A stretch of 64,000 bases of DNA from JAWVFM01 sp963841455. GTDB lineage: Bacteria; Actinomycetota; Thermoleophilia; Solirubrobacterales; 70-9. The notes below the pieces were generated by a model, which worked only from the letters and a program-made list of their open reading frames with translations, did no database searches and was not told the origin of the DNA. Below are positions 47,444-57,553 of this stretch, one piece after another. How positions within the stretch are numbered: the stretch's first letter is position 1; the number at the start of each line of letters is the position of its first letter. Where the stretch lies: the NCBI GenBank assembly GCA_963841455.1, contig CAWJCU010000001.1, positions 124,001 through 188,000 of the forward strand, in the 5' to 3' direction. Position numbers and translations under genes: made by a program.

Positions 47444-47854
47444 ATGCGGAAGGTCATTCTCAGCTGCATGGCTACGCTCGCAGGAGCCGCGATCCTCGCG
47501 GCTCCTGCCGGCGCCGCGCAGACGGCCCATTTCAGCGTCAAGGCGATCCAGACCTCGGCTCATGGCGGGCGGCACCACAAGTTCGTCTTCACCGAGCGCC
47601 TACGCAGGCATCACCGCGTCGTCGGTCACGACCGCGTGGAATGCCGCCGCGCGAGCCGCCGCGGAGTCTTCCACTGTCATGCCGTCTTCTTCCTGCACGC
47701 GGGCAAGATCAAGGCGGTCGGCAACTTCGGTCGCGGAAACCACAAGCTCGCGGTCGTCGGCGGCACGAGTGGCTTCAACGGGGTGAGCGGCAAGCTGCTG
47801 GTGCACGGCGGCGGCGGTAAGCGCTCGCGGCTCGAGTTCCTCCTGGTCCGCTAG
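47444..47854 (+). CDS. Secreted beta-rich protein, paralogue 2
   Basis: A 136-residue protein: signal peptide RKVILSCMATLAGAAILAAP, then AAQTAHFSVKAIQTSAHGGR, HHKFVFTERLRRHHRVVGHD and LAVVGGTSGFNGVSGKLLVH near the end. It is the most divergent of the three, rich in His and Arg, with two Cys (VECRRASRRGVFHCHA) absent from the other two that may form a disulphide. It starts four bases after paralogue 1 and is surely cotranscribed with it. Confidence 0.78.
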   Translation: MRKVILSCMATLAGAAILAAPAGAAQTAHFSVKAIQTSAHGGRHHKFVFTERLRRHHRVVGHDRVECRRASRRGVFHCHAVFFLHAGKIKAVGNFGRGNHKLAVVGGTSGFNGVSGKLLVHGGGGKRSRLEFLLVR

Positions 47855-47937
47855 CCAGCCGCTGCGTTTGGGGCGCTCCCGACTCGGATAGGAGCTTGAA
47901 AGGTAATCCACGAAAGGGAGGGAGAGGAGGTAGGGAC

Positions 47938-48327
47938 ATGCGCAAGTTGACAGCGTTGGCCGCCACGGTGGTCCTCGTGTTTGCCGTGATGGCGGCGACC
48001 GCTGCGGCTCGGACCGAGTCCAGGTTCAGCCTGATCGAGGTCGCAAAATCCCAGCATCGCGCGGGCAACAAGTTCATCACCCACGGCAACCTCTACACGA
48101 CGGGCGGCAGCTTCGTCGGGACCGACCGCGTCAAATTCAGCCGGAAGGGCAACATCCATGCCGTCGCGCACTTCGGCGGCGGAACCCTGAAGGCTCAGGG
48201 CAACGCGAACGCGAGCCGGATCCTGGTCGTTGGCGGCTCCGGGCGCTGGAACGGAGCGGCGGGGAAGATCAACTTCCACTCGCTCTCGCATCGCAAGACG
48301 CTCCTGCGCTTCGCGATCGTTCAGTAG
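47938..48327 (+). CDS. Secreted beta-rich protein, paralogue 3
   Basis: A 129-residue protein with signal peptide RKLTALAATVVLVFAVMAAT. Its mature sequence is close to paralogue 1: RTESRFSLIEVAKSQHRAGN against RTETRFSVIAHQQTGHRAGS, and ILVVGGSGRWNGAAGKINFH against IPIIGGTRRWNGAAGKLKTR. A strong ribosome site (GGAGAGGAGG) precedes the ATG at 47938. An 83-bp gap from paralogue 2 leaves room for its own promoter. Confidence 0.8.
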   Translation: MRKLTALAATVVLVFAVMAATAAARTESRFSLIEVAKSQHRAGNKFITHGNLYTTGGSFVGTDRVKFSRKGNIHAVAHFGGGTLKAQGNANASRILVVGGSGRWNGAAGKINFHSLSHRKTLLRFAIVQ

Positions 48328-48343
48328 GCGCGCGACGCCGGCG

Positions 48344-49416
<1,073 letters not shown>

Positions 49417-49420
<4 letters not shown>

Positions 49421-50454
49421 GCCGCGGGCGCCTCGAGCCCGAAGTCGCCCTCCACCACGCGCAGGGTCTTCTTCTTCTCCGGATCGAGCCAGCACCGGTC
49501 CTCGTGCTCGCCGCCGCCCCCCCGCACCTTGAGCTCGGGCACATCGGTGCAGCGGTCGAATGCGTGCGGGCACCGGGGCCTGAAGTGGCAGCCCTCGGGC
49601 GGCCTGATGAGAGAGGGTGGCTGCCCCTTGATCTGAGCGAGGCGGTGGGTGCGTGGCTTGTCGAGCCGCGACACCGAGCCGAGAAGCCCCCACGTGTAGG
49701 GATGCTGCGGATCGTAGAAGAGCTCATCGAGCGTCCCGTCCTCGACGACGCGGCCGGCGTACATCACGAGCACGCGGTCGGCGATGTCGGCGACGACGCC
49801 GAGATCGTGGGTGACCATGATCACCGCCAGGTCCCGCTCCTCGTTGAGCTTCTGGAGCAGTCGCAGGATCTGCGCCTGAATCGTCACGTCGAGCGCCGTC
49901 GTCGGCTCGTCGGCGATCAGCACGTCCGGCTCGAGCGCGAGCGCCATCGCGATCATCGCCCGCTGTCGCATCCCGCCCGAGAACTCGTGTGGGTACTCGT
50001 CGACGCGACGCGCCGGGTCGGGGATCCCGACCTGGCCGAGCAGCTCGGTCGCGCGCGTCTTCGCGGCGCTGTGGCTCGTGTCCTCGTGTGCCTGGATCGC
50101 CTCCACGATCTGCTTCCCGACCGTGTAGACGGGGTTGAGGGCGCTGATCGGGTCCTGGAAGATCATCGCCAGCTCCTCCCCGCGGATGCGGTGAAGGACG
50201 TCGTCGTCGGCCGTCAAGAGCTCCTCGCCGCGATAGCGGACCGACCCCTCGATCCGGGCGTTAGGAGTGCGCGTCAGGCCCATCATCGTCTGCGAGGTGA
50301 CGCTCTTGCCGCAGCCGGACTCTCCGACTATCGCGAGCACCTCGCCGGCCGCGAGCTCGAACGAGACGCCGTCGACGGCCGTGAGCATTCCGTCCTCGGT
50401 GAGGAATCCGACGCGCAGGTCGGAGACCTCGAGCAGATTCTCCTTCGGGCTCAC
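49417..50454 (-). CDS. Oligopeptide ABC transporter ATPase (OppD/DppD type)
   Basis: A 345-residue ATPase from the GTG at 50454: Walker A AIVGESGCGKSVTSQTMMGL, Q-loop MIFQDPISALNPVYTVGKQI, signature FSGGMRQRAMIAMALALEPD, Walker B LIADEPTTALDVTIQ and H-loop VIMVTHDLGVVADIADRVLV. The C-terminal region has HPYTWGLLGSVSRLDKPRTH and Cys residues (CHFRPRCPHAFDRCTDVPEL). It pairs with OppF as the heterodimeric motor. GTGA overlap with the OppB gene upstream. Confidence 0.95.
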
Positions 50455-51410
50455 GCGGCCGACTCCCCGAGGCGGACCCGCGGGTCGAGGTAGGCATAGG
50501 CGATGTCGACCAGGGTGTTGAAGAGGACGATGAAGAAGGCGCCGAACATCGTCACGGCCATTATCGGCGGCAGGTCGAGGTTCGAGATCGAGACGGCGGC
50601 ATAGTTTCCGACGCCCGGGAGGTTGAAGACGTACTCGGTGAGGATCGCGCCGCCGCCGATGACTGCGCCGAAGTCGAGGCCGAACAGGGTGATGATCGGG
50701 ATCATCGAGTTGCGCAGGACGTGACGCATCCGCACCTGTCGCTCCGACAGCCCCTTCGCCCGGGCGGTCCGCACGTAGTCCTCGTTCATCACGTCGAGCA
50801 TGTTCGATCGCAGGACGCGGCTGTAGAAGCCGATGAAGAGCACAGCGAGCGTGAACCACGGCAGGATCAGGTGGTAGGCCCACTGCACCGGGTCGTCCGT
50901 GAGCTTGACGTAGTCGCCCGGGGGGAAGATCTGGGTCTTGTTGGTCAGGTAGTAGAGGAGGATCGAGCCGAGCCAGAACACCGGCATCGAGATCCCGATC
51001 AGCGCCAGGATCGTCAGCAGCCGGTCGGTCAGCCGGCCGGCCTTGATCGCGCTCAGATAGCCGAAGAGGATGGCGAAGCCCATCCAGATGATCGCCGCGC
51101 CGATGCAGAGCGACGCCGTCACCGGGATCCCCTGCTTGATCTGGTCGAGGACGTTGACCTGGCTGTTGTAGGAGACCAGCGTGCCGGTGAAGATCTGCTT
51201 CATCATCGTCAGGTACTGGACGTAGATCGGGTCGTTGAACCCGAAGTCCTGCCTCACCTGCACGAGCAGAGCGTGGTTGCAGTTCTTGCCGCAGAGCCGA
51301 AGGGCAGGGTCGCCGCCCGGGATCACGTTGAAGATGAGGAAAACGATCACCGAGATGGCGAACAGGACGAAGACCATCCCGACGAGGCGGCGCGCGATGA
51401 AGCGAGCCAT
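50451..51410 (-). CDS. Oligopeptide ABC transporter permease (OppB/DppB type)
   Basis: A 319-residue permease with six helices. It starts MARFIARRLVGMVFVLFAIS, the DppB-type first helix, and has the EAA loop DVMNEDYVRTARAKGLSERQ that docks the ATPases, then LRNSMIPIITLFGLDFGAVI and EYVFNLPGVGNYAAVSISN. The periplasmic loop after helix 1 (DPALRLCGKNCNHALLVQVR) contains a Cys pair. The ATG at 51410 overlaps the OppC stop by one base. Confidence 0.95.
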   Translation of the reverse strand: MARFIARRLVGMVFVLFAISVIVFLIFNVIPGGDPALRLCGKNCNHALLVQVRQDFGFNDPIYVQYLTMMKQIFTGTLVSYNSQVNVLDQIKQGIPVTASLCIGAAIIWMGFAILFGYLSAIKAGRLTDRLLTILALIGISMPVFWLGSILLYYLTNKTQIFPPGDYVKLTDDPVQWAYHLILPWFTLAVLFIGFYSRVLRSNMLDVMNEDYVRTARAKGLSERQVRMRHVLRNSMIPIITLFGLDFGAVIGGGAILTEYVFNLPGVGNYAAVSISNLDLPPIMAVTMFGAFFIVLFNTLVDIAYAYLDPRVRLGESAA

Positions 51411-52534
51411 CAGCCCTGGCTTCCCTCGGCCGCCGCGGCCTCGAGGCGCAGCTTCGCCCTCGGGTCGAGGGCGTCACGCAGGCCGTCGCCGAACACGTTG
51501 AGGGAGAGGACGGTGAGCACGATCGCGAGGCCTGGGACGATCGTGAGCCAGGGCGCCGTGCTGATTAGCTCCGAGCCGTCGGCGATCATCGTGCCCCACG
51601 ACGACTGCGGCGGCTGCACGCCGGCGCCGAGGAACGACAGGGCCGCCTCCAGCAGCATGTTGTTGGCGATGTTGAGGGTGAAGAACACGATGATCGTCGA
51701 GACCAGGTTCGGCAGGATCTCGCTGGACATGATCCGCATGGGGCCCATCCCCTGAGCGATCGCGGCGTCGACGAACTCCTTCTCGCGAAGCGCGAGCACC
51801 TCGCCGCGGATCGGGCGCGCCATGTAGGGGATGTAGACAAACCCGATGATCAGGATCGGGATCCACAGGGAGCCGCTCTGCAACGTGAACAGGTTGACGC
51901 TCGTGAACGGGATGTTCACCTCGAGCCCGCTGCCCGAGGTCGCAATGGCCGTGCCGAGCGCGATCCCCAAGAGCAGCACGGGAAACGCCCAGATCACGTC
52001 GAGGACGCGTGCGATCACGGCATCGACCCATCCCCGTCGGTAGCCGGCGAGCACCCCGAGGATGATCGAGAAGACGGTCGTCACGATCGCGGCCATGACG
52101 CCGATGAAGAGAGAGACCCTGCCGCCGTAGAGGAGCCGGACCATGACGTCGCGGCCGTTCTGGTCGGCGCCGAGCAGGTACTGGGCGTGTAGGCCCGGGC
52201 CGAGCAGCTGCGTTCCGAGGTGTCCGAGCGTCGGCGCCGAGGCGATCGGCGTCCTGTGGCCGTCGATCATGATCGATCCGCTCAGACGCTCGTCATTGGG
52301 CCCCGTGTGGGCGAAGTCGTTGGCCCAGATCGGCGCCGCCAGGCAGCAGGCGACGATGACGAGGAAGAGGACGCCGAACCCGAGAGCGGTCTTGTTTCGC
52401 CGCAGGCGCCGCCAGGCGAGGTACCAGGGGCTGCGGCCCTCGATCGAGACGCCGCTCGGCGCCGGGGGAATCCCGCCCTCTCCCGCCTCGTGCCCGAGCG
52501 GCAGCGTCGGCTCGGCGTAGGGCTCCGAGGCCAC
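51410..52534 (-). CDS. Oligopeptide ABC transporter permease (OppC/DppC type)
   Basis: A 374-residue permease: a cytoplasmic N-terminus with SPWYLAWRRLRRNKTALGFG typical of OppC_N, the loop HAQYLLGADQNGRDVMVRLL, the EAA loop ALREKEFVDAAIAQGMGPMR and ALSFLGAGVQPPQSSWGTMI near the end. It is the first gene of the permease/ATPase part of the operon, separated from the binding-protein gene by a hairpin terminator. Confidence 0.95.
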   Translation of the reverse strand: MASEPYAEPTLPLGHEAGEGGIPPAPSGVSIEGRSPWYLAWRRLRRNKTALGFGVLFLVIVACCLAAPIWANDFAHTGPNDERLSGSIMIDGHRTPIASAPTLGHLGTQLLGPGLHAQYLLGADQNGRDVMVRLLYGGRVSLFIGVMAAIVTTVFSIILGVLAGYRRGWVDAVIARVLDVIWAFPVLLLGIALGTAIATSGSGLEVNIPFTSVNLFTLQSGSLWIPILIIGFVYIPYMARPIRGEVLALREKEFVDAAIAQGMGPMRIMSSEILPNLVSTIIVFFTLNIANNMLLEAALSFLGAGVQPPQSSWGTMIADGSELISTAPWLTIVPGLAIVLTVLSLNVFGDGLRDALDPRAKLRLEAAAAEGSQG

Positions 52535-52620
52535 TACTGGCCTCCCCGCATGCGATCCAGCTCCCGCTCCCTGGGGGTCATCGCACGTTGAAGGCTACCT
52601 CTTGGAGGCGGTCGTGAAAC

Positions 52621-52648
52621 GAGAGAGGGGCCGTCCGGCCCCTCTCTC
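52621..52648 (-). terminator. Hairpin between binding-protein and permease genes
   Basis: GAGAGAGGGGCC and GGCCCCTCTCTC form a perfect 12-bp stem around GTCC, 30 bases after the OppA stop. As the genes are in one direction, it may act as a partial terminator that lets the binding protein be made in excess. Confidence 0.7.
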
Positions 52649-52678
52649 TCAGATCGCCTGTCGGCATCCGTCCGTCGG

Positions 52679-54349
52679 CTACTTGAGCTGGAGGCTCGAG
52701 TAGTCCTGGTCGAACACCGGGCTCCAGATCACGGCGCCGAAGTTGATCTTGTCGGACGTGAACAGCGTCAGCTCCCGGTTCCCGTAGGGGGCCCAGGGTG
52801 CCTGCTGCATCGTCTGCTTGTCGAGAGCCGCGTACTTGCTCGTGACCTTGTCCAGGGGCTGCTGCGCCAGATCCGAGATCTGCTTGTTGATTGCCGGATC
52901 GTTGAGCAGCGAGTAGTTGTTGTTGTTGGTGGGATGGATCGACTCACCGGCCAAGAGCGGCTGGAAGAAGTCGTTGGGGTGCGGGAAGTCCTGGAACCAG
53001 TCCGACCACCCGGTGTTGAGACCGGGGGTCTTCAAGTTCCCGAGCGTCGTGAAGTAGGTCTGCCCGTTCACGACGTTCAGCTTCGCGTTGAAGCCGAGCT
53101 TCTGGAGCACCGACTGGTAGTACTGCCCGACGTTCGAGTTCGGCTCGACGTCGTCGGTCCAGACGGTGATGTTCTTCTCCGACGATGGCAGGTGTGCCTG
53201 GGCGATGAGCTGCTTGGCCTTGTTCAGGTTGTGCGGGTACAGCTCGTACTTCTTGTAGCCGGCCATGTTCGGTGGCAGGATCTGCTGGGTGGGTGACAGC
53301 AGGCCGCCGTAGAGCTTTGCGATCGCCGTCGGGTCGATCGCGTAGTTGACCGCTTGGCGCACCTTCAGGTCGCTGAAGGGATTCGGCACTCCACCGGCGG
53401 TCGTCTTCGCGACGTTCATCCAGAAGTAGTAGGTCGAGACCGTGACCTCCGGCTTGAACCGGTCGCCGTACTTGGACTGCACGGAACCGAGCAGGTCGGT
53501 GGGCGGCGGGTCATAGAGCATGTCGGCCTTGTTCTGCTCGACCTGCGCGGTGCCGCTCGCCTGGTTCGGGACCACCTTCTCGACGATCTTGTCGAGGTGC
53601 GGGGTGGGCAGGTCGGGCAGGATCTTCTCGTTGTTCTTCGCCCACTGCGGGTTCCGCGTCAGCACCCACTCGTGGCCGGGGTTCGACGAGCTGATCGTGT
53701 ACGGCCCAGTCGACGGCGCCGGGTTCGGCGTCTGGTCCTTGTCCGGCGTGTTCGGAGGTACGAGGGCCGTGAACGGAATCGCAAGCTCGAAGGGCAACGA
53801 ACCGTTCGGCTCGGTCAGGTTGATCGTGATCTTTCCGGTGCTGTCGTTCGTCTTGATGCCGGAGATCGTGTTCGCCTTCCCGCTCTGGAAGTCGGTCGCC
53901 CCGACGATCGTGCTGAAGAAGGGCGCCCCGCCGGAATCGACCTTGAACAGCCGCTGAACCGTTGTCTGGAAGTCGGAGGCCTTGACCGGCGTGCCATCGG
54001 AGAACTTGAGGCCCTTGCGGAGGGTCATCGTGTAGGTCTTGCCGCCGTTGGTGATCTTGGGCAGCGCTTCCGCGAGGCCGGGGATCACCTTGGTTCCGGC
54101 GGTACCGTCGGAGTGGGCGTACGTGAGAAGCGGGATGTAAGTGTTGTACTCGGCCGTCCATGCGTCGACGGTGTAGGCGAGCTGGGGATCAAGGTAGTCC
54201 GGAGACTTCGTGTGGATAATGACCGCGCTCCCACCCTGCTTGCCGCTCGAGCTCGAGCTCGAACCGCACGCCGCGAGGCCGAACGCGGCGATCGCCGCAA
54301 CGCCCCCGAGGGCAAAGACTTTGCTCCACTGCCGCTTGACCTTGATCAT
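52679..54349 (-). CDS. Oligopeptide ABC transporter substrate-binding lipoprotein (OppA/DppA type)
   Basis: A 556-residue SBP_bac_5 protein starting at the ATG at 54349 behind AAGGAGA. It is a lipoprotein: KVFALGGVAAIAAFGLAACG, with lipobox LAAC and a Ser linker (GSSSSSSG). Family segments: YTMTLRKGLKFSDGTPVKAS, DFQTTVQRLF and DLKVRQAVNYAIDPTAIAKL. It binds a peptide or similar ligand outside the cell. First gene of the importer operon. A short poly-Asn (TNNNNY) is in the C-terminal half. Confidence 0.95.
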   Translation of the reverse strand: MIKVKRQWSKVFALGGVAAIAAFGLAACGSSSSSSGKQGGSAVIIHTKSPDYLDPQLAYTVDAWTAEYNTYIPLLTYAHSDGTAGTKVIPGLAEALPKITNGGKTYTMTLRKGLKFSDGTPVKASDFQTTVQRLFKVDSGGAPFFSTIVGATDFQSGKANTISGIKTNDSTGKITINLTEPNGSLPFELAIPFTALVPPNTPDKDQTPNPAPSTGPYTISSSNPGHEWVLTRNPQWAKNNEKILPDLPTPHLDKIVEKVVPNQASGTAQVEQNKADMLYDPPPTDLLGSVQSKYGDRFKPEVTVSTYYFWMNVAKTTAGGVPNPFSDLKVRQAVNYAIDPTAIAKLYGGLLSPTQQILPPNMAGYKKYELYPHNLNKAKQLIAQAHLPSSEKNITVWTDDVEPNSNVGQYYQSVLQKLGFNAKLNVVNGQTYFTTLGNLKTPGLNTGWSDWFQDFPHPNDFFQPLLAGESIHPTNNNNYSLLNDPAINKQISDLAQQPLDKVTSKYAALDKQTMQQAPWAPYGNRELTLFTSDKINFGAVIWSPVFDQDYSSLQLK

Positions 54350-54487
54350 CTCTCTCCTTGTACGTCCTCGGCCTTTGGCCGCTGACCCTCTCTCAACGTT
54401 TATCCCCAGCGCTCCCCGCGCTCGGCCCGCATGGTCTACCACTTTGCGCGTCACGGCGGCTGCCTGACGAACTTTCAGGCAACGAAT

Positions 54488-55354
54488 CTAGCTCTTGCCG
54501 GGAGTTGGAAACTGGCTTCTCATCATCGCGTCCCAGCCACGGGCTGGGAGCATCTTTCGCTGCATCAGCGCCAGGCGCGCCGAGGGCGTCACGACGTAGC
54601 GGGCCTTGGGCCGCCGCGCGCGGAGTGCCCGCTCGATCACCTTCGCGACCGCCTCGGGCCCGCCTCCGAGGTGTCGCATCGGGCCCTCGTAGATCTCCTT
54701 CGTCGCGGTGGCGACCTTCTCGTTGAACTCGCCGTAGGGATCTTCTCCGTCGCCGTCCGTCGCGTCGACCGACCCGGCCGCGACGGTGCCGAACTCGGTC
54801 GTGATCAGGCCCGGCTCGATCAGCACCACGTCGACGCCGAAGCCACGCACCTCGAAGCGCATCGCGTCGGAGATCGCCTCTACCGCGTACTTGGTGCCGT
54901 GGTAGGCGCCCCCGCCCGGGAAGACCAGGCGGCCGCCCATCGAGCTCACGTTGACGATTCGCCCGCTGCGCGCGCGGCGCATGCCGGGAAGGGCGAGCTG
55001 GCACATCCTCAGCAGGCCGAAGACGTTGGTCTCGAACTGGGCGCGCACCTTCTCGATCGGCACCGTCTCGATCGCGCCCGACTGGCTGTAGCCGGCGTTG
55101 TTGACAAGGGCGCCGATCGACCCCTCGGCCTCCTCGACCGTGGCCACAGCCGCCTTCATCGACGCGTCGTCCGTGACGTCGATCGTGAGCGTCTTGCATC
55201 CGGCCTCGGCCAGGTCGGCGATCGACTCAGGCCGCCGGGCCGAGGCGTACACCGTCCAGCCGCGCTCGGCCAGGTGCTTCGCCGTTGCGTGCCCAATCCC
55301 TGAGGAGCAGCCGGTTATGAGGACGCACGAGGGCGCGGAGGCCACGCGCTGCAC
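54488..55354 (-). CDS. SDR-family oxidoreductase
   Basis: A 288-residue classical short-chain dehydrogenase: cofactor loop CVLITGCSSGIGHATAKHLA, ALVNNAGYSQSGAIETVPIE, the Ser in GRIVNVSSMGGRLVFPGGGA and catalytic YHGTKYAVEAI. SARRPE after the second strand (Arg-Arg) favours NADP(H). The substrate is unknown. It stands alone, upstream of and divergent from the zinc-type dehydrogenase at 55428. Confidence 0.93.
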   Translation of the reverse strand: MQRVASAPSCVLITGCSSGIGHATAKHLAERGWTVYASARRPESIADLAEAGCKTLTIDVTDDASMKAAVATVEEAEGSIGALVNNAGYSQSGAIETVPIEKVRAQFETNVFGLLRMCQLALPGMRRARSGRIVNVSSMGGRLVFPGGGAYHGTKYAVEAISDAMRFEVRGFGVDVVLIEPGLITTEFGTVAAGSVDATDGDGEDPYGEFNEKVATATKEIYEGPMRHLGGGPEAVAKVIERALRARRPKARYVVTPSARLALMQRKMLPARGWDAMMRSQFPTPGKS

Positions 55355-55427
55355 ATTACTTGCGGACGCCTTCGGCGTCCTTACGCACTAACGCCGCTTT
55401 CCGGGCAAAGCCCCTCACTGGAATACA

Positions 55428-56471
55428 TTGCTCGCCGTGCGAGCGGTGACATTTCAGGCCCCGGGCGAGGTGAGGGTCACGGAGAAGCCCGATCCCGAGA
55501 TCACCTCGCCCGACGAGGCGCTCGTGCGGGTGGAGGCGAGCGGCGTCTGCGGATCCGATCTCCACATTTACCACGGCCGCGTCCAGATCGAGCCCGGCTT
55601 CACGATCGGTCACGAGTACGTGGGGACCGTCGAGTCCGTCGGTGACAGCGTGAAGGGCGTTCGCGAGGGCGATCGTGTTCTCGGCACGTACGGGACCGCT
55701 TGCGGCGAGTGCTTCTTCTGCGCGCGCGGCGACTACCACCAGTGCGACGCCCGCCGGGTCTTCGGGCACGGCGCCACGCTCGGCTCGCTCCAGGGCGCAC
55801 AGGCGGAGCTCCTCGTGGTCCCGAGCGCCGACCTCTGCCTTCGGCGCGTCCCGGACGGGATGACCGACGAGGTGGCGCTCTTCGCCGGGGACGTGATGGG
55901 AACCGGCTACCACGCCGTGGTCGAGACCGGGGTGGCCGACGGGGACGTGGTCGCGGTCCTGGGCCTTGGGCCCGTGGGACTCTGCGCGGTGCAGGCGGCG
56001 AAGGCCGCGGGAGCCGAGCGGGTGCTCGCGATCGACACCGTCGCCGACCGCCTCGACCTCGCGGCCTCGTTCGGCGCCGTGCCGCTCCACCTGGAGGAAT
56101 CGGATGTGAGGGGCGAGGCGAAGAGGGCCAGTGAGGGGCGCGGAGTCGATGCCGCGATCGACGCGGTGGGGCATGCCGACGCCCTCGAGCTTGCGTGCCG
56201 CCTCGCCCGCAAGGCTGGCGTGGTCTCGGCCACCGGCGTCTACGCCGAGCGGCTCGACCTGCATATGGGCGTCGTCTGGATCAAGGCGCTGACGCTCAAG
56301 TCCGGTCACGCCAACGTCATCAAGCACCTCGACGCGGTCCTCGACGCCCTCGCCGCCGGCCGTCTCGACCCGGCACCGCTCGTCACCCACCACATGCCGC
56401 TCGACGACGCCGAGGAGGCCTACCGGATCTACGACAACCGTGAGGCTCTCAAGATCGTCCTCGCGCCGTAA
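55428..56471 (+). CDS. Zinc-dependent alcohol dehydrogenase (MDR superfamily)
   Basis: About 345 residues. Catalytic zinc Cys in ASGVCGSDLHIYHGR and His-Glu in FTIGHEYVGTVESVGDSV; structural zinc in GECFFCARGDYHQC (four Cys); NAD motif VVAVLGLGPVGLCAVQAAKA. An acidic residue at the end of the next strand (VLAIDTVADR) favours NAD+. Glutathione-independent formaldehyde or polyol dehydrogenases look similar. The frame opens at TTG 55428, but the GTG at 55437 gives a more typical start (VRAVTFQAPGEVRV). Confidence 0.93.
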   Translation: MLAVRAVTFQAPGEVRVTEKPDPEITSPDEALVRVEASGVCGSDLHIYHGRVQIEPGFTIGHEYVGTVESVGDSVKGVREGDRVLGTYGTACGECFFCARGDYHQCDARRVFGHGATLGSLQGAQAELLVVPSADLCLRRVPDGMTDEVALFAGDVMGTGYHAVVETGVADGDVVAVLGLGPVGLCAVQAAKAAGAERVLAIDTVADRLDLAASFGAVPLHLEESDVRGEAKRASEGRGVDAAIDAVGHADALELACRLARKAGVVSATGVYAERLDLHMGVVWIKALTLKSGHANVIKHLDAVLDALAAGRLDPAPLVTHHMPLDDAEEAYRIYDNREALKIVLAP

Positions 56472-56476
56472 GCGGC

Positions 56477-56722
56477 CTAGCCGCCGTCCGCCGGGTAGGC
56501 GAGGCGCACATGGCTGCGGGCCACGGCCGTGAAGGCCCGGCGCTCGGGCTCGCCGCCGTCGGCGGGGGAGAGCTCGACGTTGACCAGGGGGATGAAGTCG
56601 AGGTCGCCGCGGTTGAGGAAGTCGGAGAGCCGGCTGCGATACCCCTCGCGCGGCAGCGCCAGGTCGCCGGTGATCACATGCCGGTCGGTCTCGAGGACCA
56701 CGCGTTCGATCCGGGTCTCCAT
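56477..56722 (-). CDS. DUF6812-type small protein
   Basis: An 81-residue protein: METRIERVVLETDRHVITGD, then LALPREGYRSRLSDFLNRGD and LDFIPLVNVELSPADGGEPE. The R-L-S-D-x-L-N ... F-I-P-L pattern is what I know as DUF6812, a small protein of unknown function with an Sm-like feel. It is convergent with the dehydrogenase gene. Confidence 0.8.
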   Translation of the reverse strand: METRIERVVLETDRHVITGDLALPREGYRSRLSDFLNRGDLDFIPLVNVELSPADGGEPERRAFTAVARSHVRLAYPADGG

Positions 56723-56779
56723 CCAGCGGTCACCTTATCGGCGCTCGGCGGCCCGCCTGAAACGTCTAGGTTTCCCCCG

Positions 56780-57277
56780 ATGGCCGAACGGCGCCCCATG
56801 TCGTGGTACGAGCGATGGATGGAGGCGTTCGTGAAGACTCGGCCTGGCGGCTGGCTCGCCATCAACGTCGCCAACCCGATCGATCGGCGGCTCCTGCGGC
56901 TCACCGGCGGGCGGATCGGGACCTTCATCGGCCAGCCCGTCGGACTGCTTGGAACGGTCGGGGCGAAGTCGGGCCAGCCGCGCGAGACACCGCTCCTCTA
57001 CCTCGACGACGGCGAGCGGGTGATCCTCGTCGCTTCGAAGGCCGGCGCCGCCCGTCACCCGGCGTGGCTTCACAACCTTCGCGCCGATCCGCGCGTCTCG
57101 TTCCTGCGCCGGGGCGGCGGGCGGGGCCACTACGTCGCGCGGGAGGCGGACGGAGCGGAGCGCAACGAGCTCTGGGCGCGCGTCAACGACCTGTACGCCG
57201 GCTACGACACCTATCAGGAGCGGGCCGGGGCCCGCACGATCCCGGTGGTGGTGCTCGACCCGGCACCCGACGCCTGA
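56780..57277 (+). CDS. Deazaflavin-dependent nitroreductase family protein
   Basis: A 165-residue split-barrel (DDN) protein from the ATG at 56780: GLLGTVGAKSGQPRETPLLY, VILVASKAGAARHPAWLHNL and RADPRVSFLRRGGGRGHYVA, with RVNDLYAGYDTYQERAGART before the end. G-x-K-S-G-x-x-R-x-x-P and W-x-x-N-L are cofactor F420 contacts in the family. It keeps more of the consensus than the member at 35225. Possible roles: quinone reduction under stress. Confidence 0.9.
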   Translation: MAERRPMSWYERWMEAFVKTRPGGWLAINVANPIDRRLLRLTGGRIGTFIGQPVGLLGTVGAKSGQPRETPLLYLDDGERVILVASKAGAARHPAWLHNLRADPRVSFLRRGGGRGHYVAREADGAERNELWARVNDLYAGYDTYQERAGARTIPVVVLDPAPDA

Positions 57278-57285
57278 GCGTCTCG

Positions 57286-57311
57286 GATTGGCCCAACCCG
57301 CGGCCGGGTAT
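57286..57311 (+). promoter_or_regulatory. Possible SigB-type promoter
   Basis: GATT (57286-57289), 16 bases, GGGTAT (57306-57311), 50 bases before the small membrane gene. The -10 is perfect; the -35 differs from GTTT at one position and spacing is one longer than at 10668 and 27815. Confidence 0.4.
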
Positions 57312-57361
57312 CCCTAACGCGGGCGCTGAACGCGCTGCTAAACCAAGGAAGGGAACGACAC

Positions 57362-57502
57362 ATGCTCTGGCTAGTTCTAGGAATCGTTCTGCTGTGCATC
57401 GCCATCGCGGGCGGCGCGATCGTTCACCCGATCATCTTCGTCCTGGCGCTGGTGGCGCTCTGGATGTTCTTCTCGGGCTGGCGGGGCCGAACGACGGTCT
57501 GA
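57362..57502 (+). CDS. Small hydrophobic two-helix membrane protein
   Basis: 46 residues: MLWLVLGIVLLCIAIAGGAI then VHPIIFVLALVALWMFFSGW and a short basic end. Two membrane helices separated by His-Pro. A good ribosome site (AAGGAAGGG) precedes the ATG at 57362. Small proteins of this form are common stress-induced membrane proteins; here a possible SigB-type promoter lies upstream. No function is known. Confidence 0.7.
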   Translation: MLWLVLGIVLLCIAIAGGAIVHPIIFVLALVALWMFFSGWRGRTTV

Positions 57503-57517
57503 CTTCGCACCACCGGC

Positions 57518-57543
57518 GTACCCTGGGGTACCCCCTAGGGGTA
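57518..57543. promoter_or_regulatory. CsoR-like operators upstream of the metal-efflux operon
   Basis: Two adjoining palindromes: GTACCC-TG-GGGTAC (57518-57531) and TACCCCCTAGGGGTA (57529-57543). The second matches the known form of CsoR/RicR copper-repressor boxes (TACCC...GGGTA). They lie 10 bases before the GTG of the permease gene, a position for repression. Confidence 0.7.
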
Positions 57544-57553
57544 TGCTCCGGCC

